From: Streptomyces graminofaciens
GTDB taxonomy: Bacteria > Actinomycetota > Actinomycetes > Streptomycetales > Streptomycetaceae
Length of the DNA stretch: 64,000 nucleotides
Direction: 5' to 3'
Assembly (NCBI RefSeq): GCF_030294945.1
Contig: NZ_AP018448.1
Coordinates: forward strand, 1,612,001-1,676,000
A program made the position numbers and the translations under genes. How positions within the stretch are numbered: the stretch's first letter is position 1; every line of letters starts with the position of its first letter. The notes below the pieces were generated by a model. The model had not been told where the DNA came from. It ran no database searches and worked only from the letters and a program-made list of their open reading frames with translations. Below are positions 42,835-51,808 of the stretch, piece after piece.

Positions 42835-43026
42835 ATGCGACTGTTCGCGCTCAACTACGCTCGCGCCGCTGAGCAGTTGGAGTTCAGCGCTCCGTACACC
42901 TACGACTCCGGACTGCAGTTGAACATACTCCCCGACGGCCGTGTGGCGGCCCGCGACCACGATCTGATGCGGGAGCTGGGGGCGACCACGTCCACGGCGG
43001 GGTCCAAGACCCACTTCGACGACTGA
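42835..43026 (+). CDS. tgmA: Putative ATP-grasp-modified RiPP precursor (graspetide), TgmA family
   Basis: This 63-residue precursor has a leader with the conserved RLFALNYARAAEQLE motif and a C-terminal core about T51-D63 (TTSTAGSKTHFDD) with Ser/Thr/Lys donors and two terminal Asp acceptors. In graspetides the ligase joins Asp/Glu side chains to Ser/Thr (ester) or Lys (amide). AAGGAGAGACG precedes the ATG. The ATP-grasp ligase follows 16 bp downstream. The ring pattern is not predictable from the sequence alone; two acidic residues allow at most two side-chain links. Confidence 0.88.
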   Translation: MRLFALNYARAAEQLEFSAPYTYDSGLQLNILPDGRVAARDHDLMRELGATTSTAGSKTHFDD

Positions 43027-43042
43027 ACACGGACCGGCGACG

Positions 43043-44026
43043 ATGACCGTGCTGATCCTTACAAGCGAACAGGACGTGACGGCGGACCTGGTCGTGGACC
43101 AGCTCAACAGGACGGGCGTGCCCGTGGTCCGGCTCGACCCCGCCGATCTGCCCGGCGGGGTCGCGCTCTCCGGCGAGTACGTGAACGGCCACTTCCGCGG
43201 TCATCTGTCCGCCGGGGGGCGGCTGGTGAGCATGGACGGCCTGCGCTCCGTCTGGCTGCGCAGGCCGGGGCTCGCGGCCGCCCGTGCCGTCGAGCCGTCG
43301 GCCTGGCTGACGGAGGAGTCCTCGCAGGCCCTGTACGGCATGCTGCGTGGCACGGACGCCCGTTGGATGAACCACCCGGACGCGGCCCGCCGGGCCCGGA
43401 ACAAGCCCTGGCAGCTACGGCTCGCCCAGCGCTGCGGGCTGCCCGTACCGGCGACGCTGATCACCACGTTCCCGCAGGCCGCCCGGGACTTCGCCGAGCG
43501 CTTCCCCGACCTGGTGGTCAAGCCGGTGTCCGGCACGCATCCGCAGGAGCCGCCGACGACGGTGCCGACCAGCCGTATCGCGCCCGATGCGGACTTCGGC
43601 GCCGTCGCCTTCGGCCCGACCCTGCTGCAACGGCGGATCGCCAAGCGCGCCGACATCCGCCTCACCGTCGTGGGCGACCGCATGCTTGCCGCCCGCAAGG
43701 CGGTCCCCCCGGACGCCGACCCGGACGAGGTCGACGTCCGCTTCGCCAAGTCCACCTCTCCGTGGCGGCCCGTCGAGGTCCCGGAGCGCACCGCCACAGC
43801 CGTACGCACCTATCTGCGGGAGGCCGAACTCGCCTACGGAGCCTTCGACTTCGCGGAGGACGCCGACGGCATCTGGTGGTTCCTGGAGTGCAACCAGTCC
43901 GGACAGTTCGGTTTCGTCGAGGTCGACACCGGCCAGCCGATCGCCCGCAGCGTCGCCGACTGGCTCGCCCACCGGGAACCGGAGGCTGAGGTGCACCACC
44001 ACGGCCGGACAAGGGCGACACCGTAG
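43043..44026 (+). CDS. tgmB: ATP-grasp ribosomal peptide maturase
   Basis: This 327-residue ATP-grasp ligase is of the MvdC/MvdD/TgmB type. The N-terminal domain (VLILTSEQDVTADLVVDQLNRTGVPVVRLDPADLPG, SVWLRRPG) binds the precursor leader in this family. The ATP-grasp core has NKPWQLRLAQRCGLPVPATLITT, DLVVKPVSG, LLQRRIAKRADIRLTVVGDRM and the metal-binding WFLECNQSGQFGFVEVDTG. It activates acidic side chains with ATP. No methyltransferase, protease or transporter follows, so this is a minimal cluster. Confidence 0.92.
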   Translation: MTVLILTSEQDVTADLVVDQLNRTGVPVVRLDPADLPGGVALSGEYVNGHFRGHLSAGGRLVSMDGLRSVWLRRPGLAAARAVEPSAWLTEESSQALYGMLRGTDARWMNHPDAARRARNKPWQLRLAQRCGLPVPATLITTFPQAARDFAERFPDLVVKPVSGTHPQEPPTTVPTSRIAPDADFGAVAFGPTLLQRRIAKRADIRLTVVGDRMLAARKAVPPDADPDEVDVRFAKSTSPWRPVEVPERTATAVRTYLREAELAYGAFDFAEDADGIWWFLECNQSGQFGFVEVDTGQPIARSVADWLAHREPEAEVHHHGRTRATP

Positions 44027-44052
44027 CGGAACCGGACGGGCGACCACAGCCC

Positions 44053-44086
44053 GCTTCGAGCACACTCCATCGCGCACACTCGAAGC
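44053..44086. promoter_or_regulatory. Inverted repeat abutting the start of the MDMPI gene
   Basis: GCTTCGAG (44053-44060) and CTCGAAGC (44079-44086) are perfect complements with an 18-base loop that itself holds CACACTC and CGCACAC. The right arm ends at the base before the ATG. It could be an operator, or a hairpin hiding the start; no ribosome site is present. Confidence 0.6.
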
Positions 44087-44818
44087 ATGGAGACCACCGA
44101 GCACATTCGAACGCTGGAGGAGGAGGGTCGGGCGCTGGTCTCGGCCGTCGACGAGACCGGTACCGACGCCGAGGTGCCGACCTGCCCGGGGTGGCGGGTC
44201 CGTGACCTGGTGCGGCACACGGGAACGGTGCACCGGTGGGCCACGGCGTTCGTCGCCGAGGGGTACACCGCGCCCCGGCGGATGGAACAGGAGCCGGACC
44301 TGGACGGAGCCGCACTCCTCGCCTGGTTCGAGAAGGGCCACCGGCGGCTCGTGGACACCCTGCGCGCCGCCCCCGCCGACACGGACTGCTGGGCCTTCCT
44401 GCCCGCCCCCTCGCCGGTGGCCTTCTGGGCCCGCCGCCAGGCCCACGAGACCGCCGTGCACCGTATCGACGCGGAGTCCGCACGCGGCACCACCCCGGGC
44501 CCGATCCCGGCCGCCTTCGCGGTGGACGGCATCGACGAACTGCTCCTCGGCTTCCAGGCCCGCGAGAAGAGCCGGGTCCGCACGGAGACACCCCGCGTAC
44601 TGAGGGTCCGAGCGACGGACACGGACACCGTCTGGACCGTACGGCTGTCGGCCGAGCCTCCCGTGAGCGAACGGGGCGAAACGGCCGACGCGGACTGCGA
44701 GTTCACCGGCACGGCGGAGCGGCTGTATCTGTCGCTGTGGAACCGCGCCCCCTTGCCGCAGGTGAGCGGCGACCGGGCGCTCGCCGATCTGTGGCGGGAG
44801 AGATCCGGCATCGTCTGA
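44087..44818 (+). CDS. Maleylpyruvate isomerase family (mycothiol-dependent/DinB-like) protein
   Basis: This 243-residue protein has an MDMPI N-terminal four-helix domain (EEGRALVSAVDETGTDAEVPTCPGWRVRDLVRHTGTVHRWATAFV). Metal ligands are His44 in RHTG and probably the His pair in RRQAHETAVHRIDAES. A C-terminal small domain follows (VWTVRLSAEPP...TGTAERLYLSLWNR). Members use mycothiol in isomerase or detoxification reactions; the substrate here is unknown. It is separated by 60 bp from tgmB. It may be independent of the graspetide genes. Confidence 0.85.
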   Translation: METTEHIRTLEEEGRALVSAVDETGTDAEVPTCPGWRVRDLVRHTGTVHRWATAFVAEGYTAPRRMEQEPDLDGAALLAWFEKGHRRLVDTLRAAPADTDCWAFLPAPSPVAFWARRQAHETAVHRIDAESARGTTPGPIPAAFAVDGIDELLLGFQAREKSRVRTETPRVLRVRATDTDTVWTVRLSAEPPVSERGETADADCEFTGTAERLYLSLWNRAPLPQVSGDRALADLWRERSGIV

Positions 44819-44832
44819 CCGCTGTCGAGTAC

Positions 44833-46326
44833 TTACCCAGCCTGGCTCGGCTGATCGGCGGGGACCTGGATGTTCGCCGTGAATGTGGCTGTGGCGGGCA
44901 AGGGATCCGCGTACGTGAGCGTGCCCGCATCGGGTGGGGCACCCCTGTACAGAAAGGCGCACAGCGCGGTCCAGGTCCGACGCTCCTGGGCCAGATCGTC
45001 CGGGATGCGCAGTCGCATCTGGTCGAGCACGCGTGAGCGGTGGAGGTCGAAGGCCGTGCGCACCTTCTCGGCGAAGGCGATGCCGGCTTGTACGGCCCCG
45101 CGGTAGGCGATGAGCGACAACGTCAGGATTTCCGTGCAGAACAGGGCCGCCAAGCCGAGTCGCAGCCCGACGGTGGGGATGTCCAGGAGATGAGTCGAGG
45201 GATTCACCAGTGTCACGACGAGCGGCACACTGGAGACTCCGAGCAGCGCCAGTGCCAGAAGCCACAGCTTCGTCCGGTGGGCGGTCACGGAGACCCCCAC
45301 GGCGCACAGGCTCGCACTCACCAGGGCGACCCACAGCAGTGCGGGGCGGTCCGGATCGTCGACCCGGACCGCCGCCCACGCGGCGAGGGGCACACCGAAC
45401 AGCGTGATGTAGGCGGCCAGCGTGCACAGCAGGTCCAGACCGGCCTTCGCCCTGCGCACGCCGTCGGTGTAGTCGGCGGGCAGTACGGGTTGCAGGCGGG
45501 ACCAGATCACCACGGGGTCGAGTCCGTAGCGGATGCGCGGGTGTTGTTCCGCGGCCCGGATGACGTTTCCCAGACGCGTCGGAAGGGGCTGGACCGGGGG
45601 CTGGGGATAGCTCAGGAACAGTTGTTGGTGGAGCGTCGAGCGCTTCTCGCGCAGGGCGAGTTCGGCCTCGTCGAGCGCGTGGCCGAGTTGGTCGGCCGCG
45701 GCCGCGAAGCGGCTGAGGCGGCTCTTCCAGCTCGGGTCCTGGGTGCTTCCCGAGTACGGGGCGAGCTGTTCGGCGAGGTCACGGCAGCGGGTGCCCCAAC
45801 CGGGCAGCGGATCGGGCGAGGTCCTCGATCCGAGGCACGCCTCCAGGGCATCGAGTTCGTTGTCGATGTCCTCCGGGGGCCGGACCACCGTGGGTGCGGA
45901 GAGGGCCTGCGGGTCCGGGAAGGCAGCACGTTCGGCTGCCGCCGCGATTTCCTTCCGCTCCAGTTCCCGGTCCCGTTCGATCAGCCTCTGCCGGACACGG
46001 CTGTGTCGGCGGCTGCCGCGGCGCGTCAGGAAGGACAGGGGCCCGTCCTGCGGCCAGTAGCCCTGGAAGAACCTGTCCTGAGCATCTCCGGCGGCCTGCC
46101 ACAACAGCGACCAGAAGACGACGAAAGCGGTCCAACCGACCACGATGCCCACCTGGACGAGACCGGGCTGATGCGACCACGAGCGCACGGCCCGGTCGAC
46201 CTTGTGCTCAACCAGGCCGACGGTGAGGGCGGCACCCGTCCAGAACACGAGGCTGGGGAAGAAGACCGTGGTGAGGGCCCTGCGGTCGAAAAAGCCGCCC
46301 ACTTCTTTGAGTATCGTGGTGAACAT
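44833..46326 (-). CDS. Six-helix membrane protein of the CHAT operon
   Basis: This 497-residue membrane protein has two N-terminal helices (about 17-40 and 56-79), a cytoplasmic middle of about 210 residues, four more helices (about 297-321, 328-348, 353-375, 385-408), and a soluble tail. The middle ends in the motif RLGNVIRAAEQHPRIRYGLD (251-270), a stretch I recall from uncharacterised bacterial membrane proteins. The start overlaps the stop of the 180-residue gene as TGATG, so translation is coupled. The function is unknown; in a protease-containing operon it could be the membrane effector. Confidence 0.75.
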   Translation of the reverse strand: MFTTILKEVGGFFDRRALTTVFFPSLVFWTGAALTVGLVEHKVDRAVRSWSHQPGLVQVGIVVGWTAFVVFWSLLWQAAGDAQDRFFQGYWPQDGPLSFLTRRGSRRHSRVRQRLIERDRELERKEIAAAAERAAFPDPQALSAPTVVRPPEDIDNELDALEACLGSRTSPDPLPGWGTRCRDLAEQLAPYSGSTQDPSWKSRLSRFAAAADQLGHALDEAELALREKRSTLHQQLFLSYPQPPVQPLPTRLGNVIRAAEQHPRIRYGLDPVVIWSRLQPVLPADYTDGVRRAKAGLDLLCTLAAYITLFGVPLAAWAAVRVDDPDRPALLWVALVSASLCAVGVSVTAHRTKLWLLALALLGVSSVPLVVTLVNPSTHLLDIPTVGLRLGLAALFCTEILTLSLIAYRGAVQAGIAFAEKVRTAFDLHRSRVLDQMRLRIPDDLAQERRTWTALCAFLYRGAPPDAGTLTYADPLPATATFTANIQVPADQPSQAG

Positions 46327-46868
46327 CAGGGAGCCGCCCGTTCCATCGGCCCGTGGAAGAAGTTACCGACACAGCGGGGTGGCTGGTCATCGGGTTGAAC
46401 GGCCCGCAGCAGGCGGATGGTCGGCGGATCGCACTGGGTGCACTGGTAGCGCAATGACGGAATGTCGGGGGTTCCCTGGCGCTCCCTGTTCGCCGTGAGG
46501 AGTTCCAGCGGAATGGCCTGGATCAGTGCGTCGCGGGCGACGACTCCGACTGGGCCGGAGTCGCTCAGTACGAGGGCGCCGACAGCACCGCTGTGCGTCA
46601 CTGCCAGCGCCAACTCCAGGAGAGTGTCCGGCTCCAGGACGTCGGGCTCGGCATCAATGGTCACTACCGGCCCGAGGCGGGAGAGCGTTCCGTCCGGACT
46701 CCGACCGACGATTCCCCTGATCTCGACACCGTGCCCGGCTTCCTGACCGTGTACCAGGGCAAAGCGGCAGTCGGACGGTTTCAGGGCCAGCTGGATCTCC
46801 GCATCGCCGTGTCCCGACACCACGTCGACGCATCTCTCCAGAATGCTTGAAATGGTCACGTCGGCCAT
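46326..46868 (-). CDS. Small CBS-like protein with C-terminal Cys cluster
   Basis: This 180-residue protein has a region (about 35-125) reminiscent of a CBS pair (GVEIRGIVGRSPDGT, then AVGALVLSDSGPVGVVARDALIQAI). It ends in a short tail with C143-x2-C146 and C166 followed by FFHGPME, which could bind zinc. It starts six bases after the CHAT gene stop and overlaps the membrane-protein start, so all three are one operon. A nucleotide-sensing adaptor role is speculation. Confidence 0.65.
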   Translation of the reverse strand: MADVTISSILERCVDVVSGHGDAEIQLALKPSDCRFALVHGQEAGHGVEIRGIVGRSPDGTLSRLGPVVTIDAEPDVLEPDTLLELALAVTHSGAVGALVLSDSGPVGVVARDALIQAIPLELLTANRERQGTPDIPSLRYQCTQCDPPTIRLLRAVQPDDQPPRCVGNFFHGPMERAAP

Positions 46869-46874
46869 GCCGTG

Positions 46875-49800
46875 TTACCGCCAATCTCCAACAAGAACGA
46901 AGGACGCCCAGTAGTAGGGATCCGAGAAGGGTTTGACCGAGTAGTCGACTTCTTCGTCGGTCATCGCGCGCAGTTCCAGCAGAGGCAGCTTTCGCAAGGC
47001 TCCCGCCTTGATGCGCCGCACGGCATCCGATGCCGGTGTCGCCGAATTCTCGGCGAGTTCGCGATAGAGGGCGACCACTGACGAGAAGTCGCCGGCCAGG
47101 ATTTGGATGTCCGCCCGGTCGAGCTGCAGCAGCGTGCGCTCCACGCCTTCGGCCTCACCGATGCGTCGATCGCAGTACTCGATCACCTTCTCGGCGGTCA
47201 GGTCCGCGACGGTGAGTTGCGCCCACCGCAGGGCGTCGGCCAGGGTCGTGGACCGTGTCCCCTTCGCCCGGCGGTAGAAGCTCTCCATCAGCAGGCAGGT
47301 GGACAAGTCGGAGACGGGCCAGAGACTGACCAGCACGCTCGGCGCCTTGGCCTGCAGCAGCGCGCGGGCGAGCCCGATGAGCTCATCACCGGCACGTGCT
47401 TCGCTGCGCCCGCTGTCACAGGCGCTCAGCACCACCAGGTCGGTGCTCAAGGACAGCCGCATGATGTCCTCCGCGGTGAGCGCCGCTCCGCCCTGTACAG
47501 CCCCCGTTTCAGGCGCGAGCAGCACCCCCGATTCGAGGGAACGCGCCGCACTGAACCGTCCGTGACAGGCCAGGTGCAGCACATCGGGACAGTCGGGTCG
47601 CGCCACGCGTTCGAGCAGCGTGGAGGCTTTGGCCTCACTGCCCAGGAGGGCCCGGGTGCCGAACAGGGCGGCCACCTCTCGCGCCTCGAAGCGTGAGTGC
47701 GGCAGGTCGGACCGTGAGTCGCCGAACACCGACGCGGAAGTCCAGCGGTCACCGAGGCCGGCGGCCTTCCGGTCGACGAGACGCGCGGCACGGGCCTTCT
47801 GACAGCGGCTGAGCACGGCGGCGCTCGGTGTGTAGCAGACGGCACGCGTACGCAGGAGCGGGACACCGTCCACCGGCACGGCGTGCAGCGGCACCTGGTG
47901 GAGCACCCGGTGCGGTACGACCCACAGGACGTCGCCGGGACGGCTGTGCCGCAACAGGGGCTCGACGAGGGGAGCGAATCGTTCGAGTACCGTCGCCGAG
48001 ATGGGACGCGATGTCCCGCCGGTACGGGGCGGCAACAATTCGGTGACCAGGCTGACCAGTTCGGACTCCGGCAGGTCGATCCGCTCCATTCGCGGCACCG
48101 AATCCCCGGCTCGCAGAAAGAAGACGAGGACGCATTCATCCATGATGAGGTATTCGACGAGCAGGGCGCTCCCCTCCCCCATCAGTCGCAACTGGTCTCC
48201 GATTTCCTCCGCGCCCATGACGCGGTCGGCCGTGGCCATGTGCCCCACCACCAGGGCCGAGTCGTAGAGGGATTCCAGTCGGCGTACCGTCAGTTGTTCT
48301 TCTTCGAGCCGGACCTCGACCAGGACCGGGGTGACGGGTACGTCGGCTGTCTCGGTGCCGCCACGATTCACCGACCAGCGGCCGCCGTGGCGCGCGTACG
48401 CGTGCAGCAATTCGAGTTCGGCCGCGGGGTCGGGGGCGCTTGCCAGTTCTCGTAGTACCGCTCGGCGCACACGAGCACCCATCAAGTGGGTCCGCAGCTC
48501 TTCGGTCCTGTCGTCGAGTACTGTCCCGTCCGCATCCAATTGGTCGAGGAAGGCCTGCGCCTTGGAGCGTTCGAGCAATTCGAAGAGCGTGTTCACGTCT
48601 CCGGCGCGCAGTGCGCAGTTCATGGCCTCCTGATGCAGGGAGACGTGCTCCGCCTGCCAGGAGATTCGCGCGTCCACTCCCTTCAGTGTCTGGCGGAGTT
48701 CTTCTGCGATCGACAGTGCCGCGCGGAAGTCCACCAGTGCCCGAGCGTACTCGCCGAGCTGCGCGAGCGCCGACGCTCGCATGTAGTGCCACATCTTCTG
48801 CTGCTGCCGTGTGATCTCCGGGACGAATTCCATGCCGTCCAGGACCCTCAAGGCTTCTTCGGGCCGGTTCAGCATGACCAGCGCGCCGGACAGATTGGCC
48901 TGCAGCACCGTTCGCTCATAGGCGAGATCCGCGGGGATCCGGTCAAGAACCTGACGCGCGAGAGTGTGTGCGTCGTCGAGCCTCTCGCAGTTCATGAGGA
49001 TCGTCACTCGGAGATTCTCACGCCAGAGCTCCTCGTCCAAGGTCAGCGAGTCATCGGTGAGCGAATCCAACAAACTCAGTGCCTCGTCGTAGCGGCCGGA
49101 GTCACGCAACACGACTGCTTTTTGAAACACTAGGCGCGCTCGTTGTGGCCGACCGCGCTCCAGGATGAATTTGTCCGCCGTGCCCAGAGCCTCCTCGGCG
49201 TTGCCCAGCCTCACCGTGGCCTCGACGCGTAGTTGGTTGAGGTAGTCCACCATCTCGGCGATCAGATGCGTTGCCAGCTCGAGGGTTTCGTAGGGAAACA
49301 CGAAGTATTCGCTTCCCTCGCTGTGGGCGCTACGGGTCAACAGGCCCAGTTCGTCACCCACGAGATGATCGGGGTCGAGCGCCATGAGCGGCACCGCCTT
49401 CTCGGCCCGCTCGAGTGCGTCGATGGCCTCCTGCATCCGATGAAGCTGAATGAGAGAGTCCGCTCGCATCGTATCTGCCAAAGCGGCGAGCAGGGGAAGT
49501 CCCAGTGCCTCCATTCCGGCACGGGCGACGTCCAGTTCCGACGACGCCTCGTACCAACGCCGCTCTGGATTGTCCTCGGTATGGGCCTTGTGCAGGGCCT
49601 CGAAAGGTATGTCCAGCCCCGGCAGAGCGGCCGTGAGGTGTTCCGTCACGGAGAGGTCGATCATCAGCATGTCGCGCAGTCGTGGGCTCCACATGGCACG
49701 TTCCAACAGCCAGCCGCAGGCGTGCCGGGCGCGCTGCCGGTGATCCCCGTCCACTTGTGCCGCCCGTGCGAGGTCCATGAGGGCGTGTCGGACCCTTGTG

Positions 49801-51314
49801 AGGGAGAAGCCGTCGTTCCAGCCCTGCTCGGCTGGTTCGGGCTCATTGCTGTGCGACACCCAGGCAAGTCCCCGCCAGAGCAGCGCCCAGCCATCGTCCG
49901 GACACCGCTCCAGGACCTGAGAAAGAGTCGCGACGGCCTGGGCGGGGCGTGTGGTTGCGTACTCGGCCTGCCCCCGGGCTCGGAGAGCGCCCATGTGGGA
50001 GGGAAATCGGCCGACGAGATCGGCCAGGATCTTCCGGGCGGCCTCGGGTTCCGGGAACGGCTCAGCGGCATCGGCCAGAACGGCCAGCTCTCGCACCGCG
50101 TCGTCGATCTGCCCGCACTCAGCCAGCCACTCGCACAGAGTGATCCGTGTCTCACTGCTTTCGTCCCCGGCGGCGAGGACCTGTGCGTAGGCGTCGCACG
50201 CCTCCTTCGTCCGCCCCGCCCGCCGCAGCGCATCGCCCAGAATTCGATTGACGTCGCGTCGGGTTGACTCGTCAGCACCCTCCAGGAGGCTCAGGGCCTC
50301 TTCTGCCACCAGTTCCGGCGGGCTGATTTCCGCGAGGCAACCCAACCGGGAGACCGCCGCATGCACCGCCACCTCCTGGGGCGACATGCGCCACACGTAG
50401 GGCTCCGGTGCAGCGCCGTCCGTGGGATCTGGTCCGGCTACGACCGCGGCTCCGTTCAGGGCCTCGAGGACGTGGTCGTAGTCGACGATGGCCGCCGCTT
50501 CGTTCCCGAGCATTCGATGCAGTTGCGCTCGGTTCACGCGATATATCAGCTCGTCCGGCTTCTGCTCGATCGCCAGGGACTGCACGTCGAGCGCCTCGTC
50601 GAGGCGGCCGACTTCCGCCAACGCCGTGGCCAGGCCTGTGGTGAGGCCTCCTCTCAGCGGATCGAGTTCGAGAGCGCGCCGGTAGGCGCCCACAGCCGCT
50701 GTGGAGTCGCCGGTAAAGGTCGTGGAGAAGGCGAGAATCGCAGCCGCCTCGGCGTCGTCCGGGGCGATGCGCAGGAGCGCTCGGCACACGTCGACGCAGG
50801 CGGGGTGGTTCTTCTCGATGTAGTAGATGTGATGCACGAGAAGAAGCAGGAGTTTCGCGATTCGACCACGCTCGACGAACCCCTCGAACAGCCCGTGTTC
50901 CGGGCGTGCCACGGCCTCCTCCACGGCCTCCAGAAGCGCCGGGACGGAGACCGCGTGCTGAACGGCGGCGTCGAGCCGGCCGTGCAAGGCATGGACCCGG
51001 GCCAGAATTTGCGCCGCGCCGAGTTGCACCAGAGGGGACTCGTGCGCCCTGCTGCGACGCCACAACTCCCCAGCCACGTCGGCCACCGGCTCGCTCCGCC
51101 CGAGGCTTTCGTACACCTCACACGCCCGGAACGCGAAGTAGGCATACAAGACGAAGGCCTCGCCGTCACCTGCCGCCAACTCGTTCCTGGCACGGTCCAC
51201 ACCCCGGACCAGAGCGTCCAACGTCCGCTGCGCGTCCCCCTCCACGCGGGCCTGCTCCGCCTCGTCCCCGATGACCCGCATCCCACGTCGGAAGCCGGTT
51301 GCGTTCTGCTCCAT
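46875..51314 (-). CDS. TPR-repeat CHAT-domain (caspase-like) protease
   Basis: This 1479-residue protein has a long all-helical TPR array (about 30-1030; for example AAAILAFSTTFTGDSTAAVGAYRRALELDP and AMGALRARGQAEYATTRPAQAVATLSQVLE-like units). A C-terminal CHAT domain starts at about 1100. The catalytic dyad is visible: His1251 in LHLACHGRF and Cys1299 in VVLSACDSGRSEARAGDELIGLARALL. The domain end WASFVLVGDW is typical. CHAT proteases are relatives of caspases and separase; several act in phage defence or programmed death. The ATG has AGGGGG upstream. It is the first gene of a three-gene operon. Confidence 0.9.
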   Translation of the reverse strand: MEQNATGFRRGMRVIGDEAEQARVEGDAQRTLDALVRGVDRARNELAAGDGEAFVLYAYFAFRACEVYESLGRSEPVADVAGELWRRSRAHESPLVQLGAAQILARVHALHGRLDAAVQHAVSVPALLEAVEEAVARPEHGLFEGFVERGRIAKLLLLLVHHIYYIEKNHPACVDVCRALLRIAPDDAEAAAILAFSTTFTGDSTAAVGAYRRALELDPLRGGLTTGLATALAEVGRLDEALDVQSLAIEQKPDELIYRVNRAQLHRMLGNEAAAIVDYDHVLEALNGAAVVAGPDPTDGAAPEPYVWRMSPQEVAVHAAVSRLGCLAEISPPELVAEEALSLLEGADESTRRDVNRILGDALRRAGRTKEACDAYAQVLAAGDESSETRITLCEWLAECGQIDDAVRELAVLADAAEPFPEPEAARKILADLVGRFPSHMGALRARGQAEYATTRPAQAVATLSQVLERCPDDGWALLWRGLAWVSHSNEPEPAEQGWNDGFSLTRVRHALMDLARAAQVDGDHRQRARHACGWLLERAMWSPRLRDMLMIDLSVTEHLTAALPGLDIPFEALHKAHTEDNPERRWYEASSELDVARAGMEALGLPLLAALADTMRADSLIQLHRMQEAIDALERAEKAVPLMALDPDHLVGDELGLLTRSAHSEGSEYFVFPYETLELATHLIAEMVDYLNQLRVEATVRLGNAEEALGTADKFILERGRPQRARLVFQKAVVLRDSGRYDEALSLLDSLTDDSLTLDEELWRENLRVTILMNCERLDDAHTLARQVLDRIPADLAYERTVLQANLSGALVMLNRPEEALRVLDGMEFVPEITRQQQKMWHYMRASALAQLGEYARALVDFRAALSIAEELRQTLKGVDARISWQAEHVSLHQEAMNCALRAGDVNTLFELLERSKAQAFLDQLDADGTVLDDRTEELRTHLMGARVRRAVLRELASAPDPAAELELLHAYARHGGRWSVNRGGTETADVPVTPVLVEVRLEEEQLTVRRLESLYDSALVVGHMATADRVMGAEEIGDQLRLMGEGSALLVEYLIMDECVLVFFLRAGDSVPRMERIDLPESELVSLVTELLPPRTGGTSRPISATVLERFAPLVEPLLRHSRPGDVLWVVPHRVLHQVPLHAVPVDGVPLLRTRAVCYTPSAAVLSRCQKARAARLVDRKAAGLGDRWTSASVFGDSRSDLPHSRFEAREVAALFGTRALLGSEAKASTLLERVARPDCPDVLHLACHGRFSAARSLESGVLLAPETGAVQGGAALTAEDIMRLSLSTDLVVLSACDSGRSEARAGDELIGLARALLQAKAPSVLVSLWPVSDLSTCLLMESFYRRAKGTRSTTLADALRWAQLTVADLTAEKVIEYCDRRIGEAEGVERTLLQLDRADIQILAGDFSSVVALYRELAENSATPASDAVRRIKAGALRKLPLLELRAMTDEEVDYSVKPFSDPYYWASFVLVGDWR

Positions 51315-51496
51315 GATCCCCCTCAGCCCTCCACGACTGTACTGAGCAGAAGGGGACTTCTGGCGCGATTCCGATTGATCCATGCCAGAGTGCGCAGAGG
51401 AGGCCAAGGGCCGCGTGGGGGTGTCAGGGAACGCCCCTACGCATGCACTCGGCGGGCTGCCTTGCCCGCCGGGCGCACGACTGTTTGACTCGGTAC

Positions 51497-51808
51497 ATGA
51501 CCAACAACGGGGGAACACCGCACGTCTCGGGCGGCAGAAACCGGCGCACCAAAGCCGATCAGGACGCGATGACCGTGGAGATCGGTTACGCGTTCTTCAG
51601 CGCGGCGTTCGCGGCGGCCCTGCTGTTCGGCGTCCTGGCCGGGCCTGCGCTGCTCTTCGCACTGCCCGGCCTCGCCGAACGGCTGCTCGTCCACCTCGGG
51701 GGCTACGCGGCGGCCGTGCTGTTCGTCGTCCGCTTCGTGGCCGTGATGATCCGTTTCGCGAAGTCCGCTCAGCCCAGCCAGCCCGGCCGGACCAACCCCG
51801 ACTCGTAG
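51497..51808 (+). CDS. Small two-helix membrane protein (DUF6332-like)
   Basis: This 103-residue protein has a charged N-terminus (TNNGGTPHVSGGRNRRTKADQDAM) and two membrane helices (about 28-55, VEIGYAFFSAAFAAALLFGVLAGPALLFALPGL, and 62-88, GYAAAVLFVVRFVAVMI). It resembles the DUF6332 family of actinomycetes. No ribosome site precedes the ATG at 51497; a later ATG at 51569 is possible. The 3' end overlaps the convergent response regulator by 40 bp. The function is unknown. Confidence 0.6.
   Translation: MTNNGGTPHVSGGRNRRTKADQDAMTVEIGYAFFSAAFAAALLFGVLAGPALLFALPGLAERLLVHLGGYAAAVLFVVRFVAVMIRFAKSAQPSQPGRTNPDS

Noticed and set aside
43415..45427. 670-codon frame antisense to tgmB and the MDMPI gene
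   Set aside because: It is the complementary-strand shadow of two well-supported genes.
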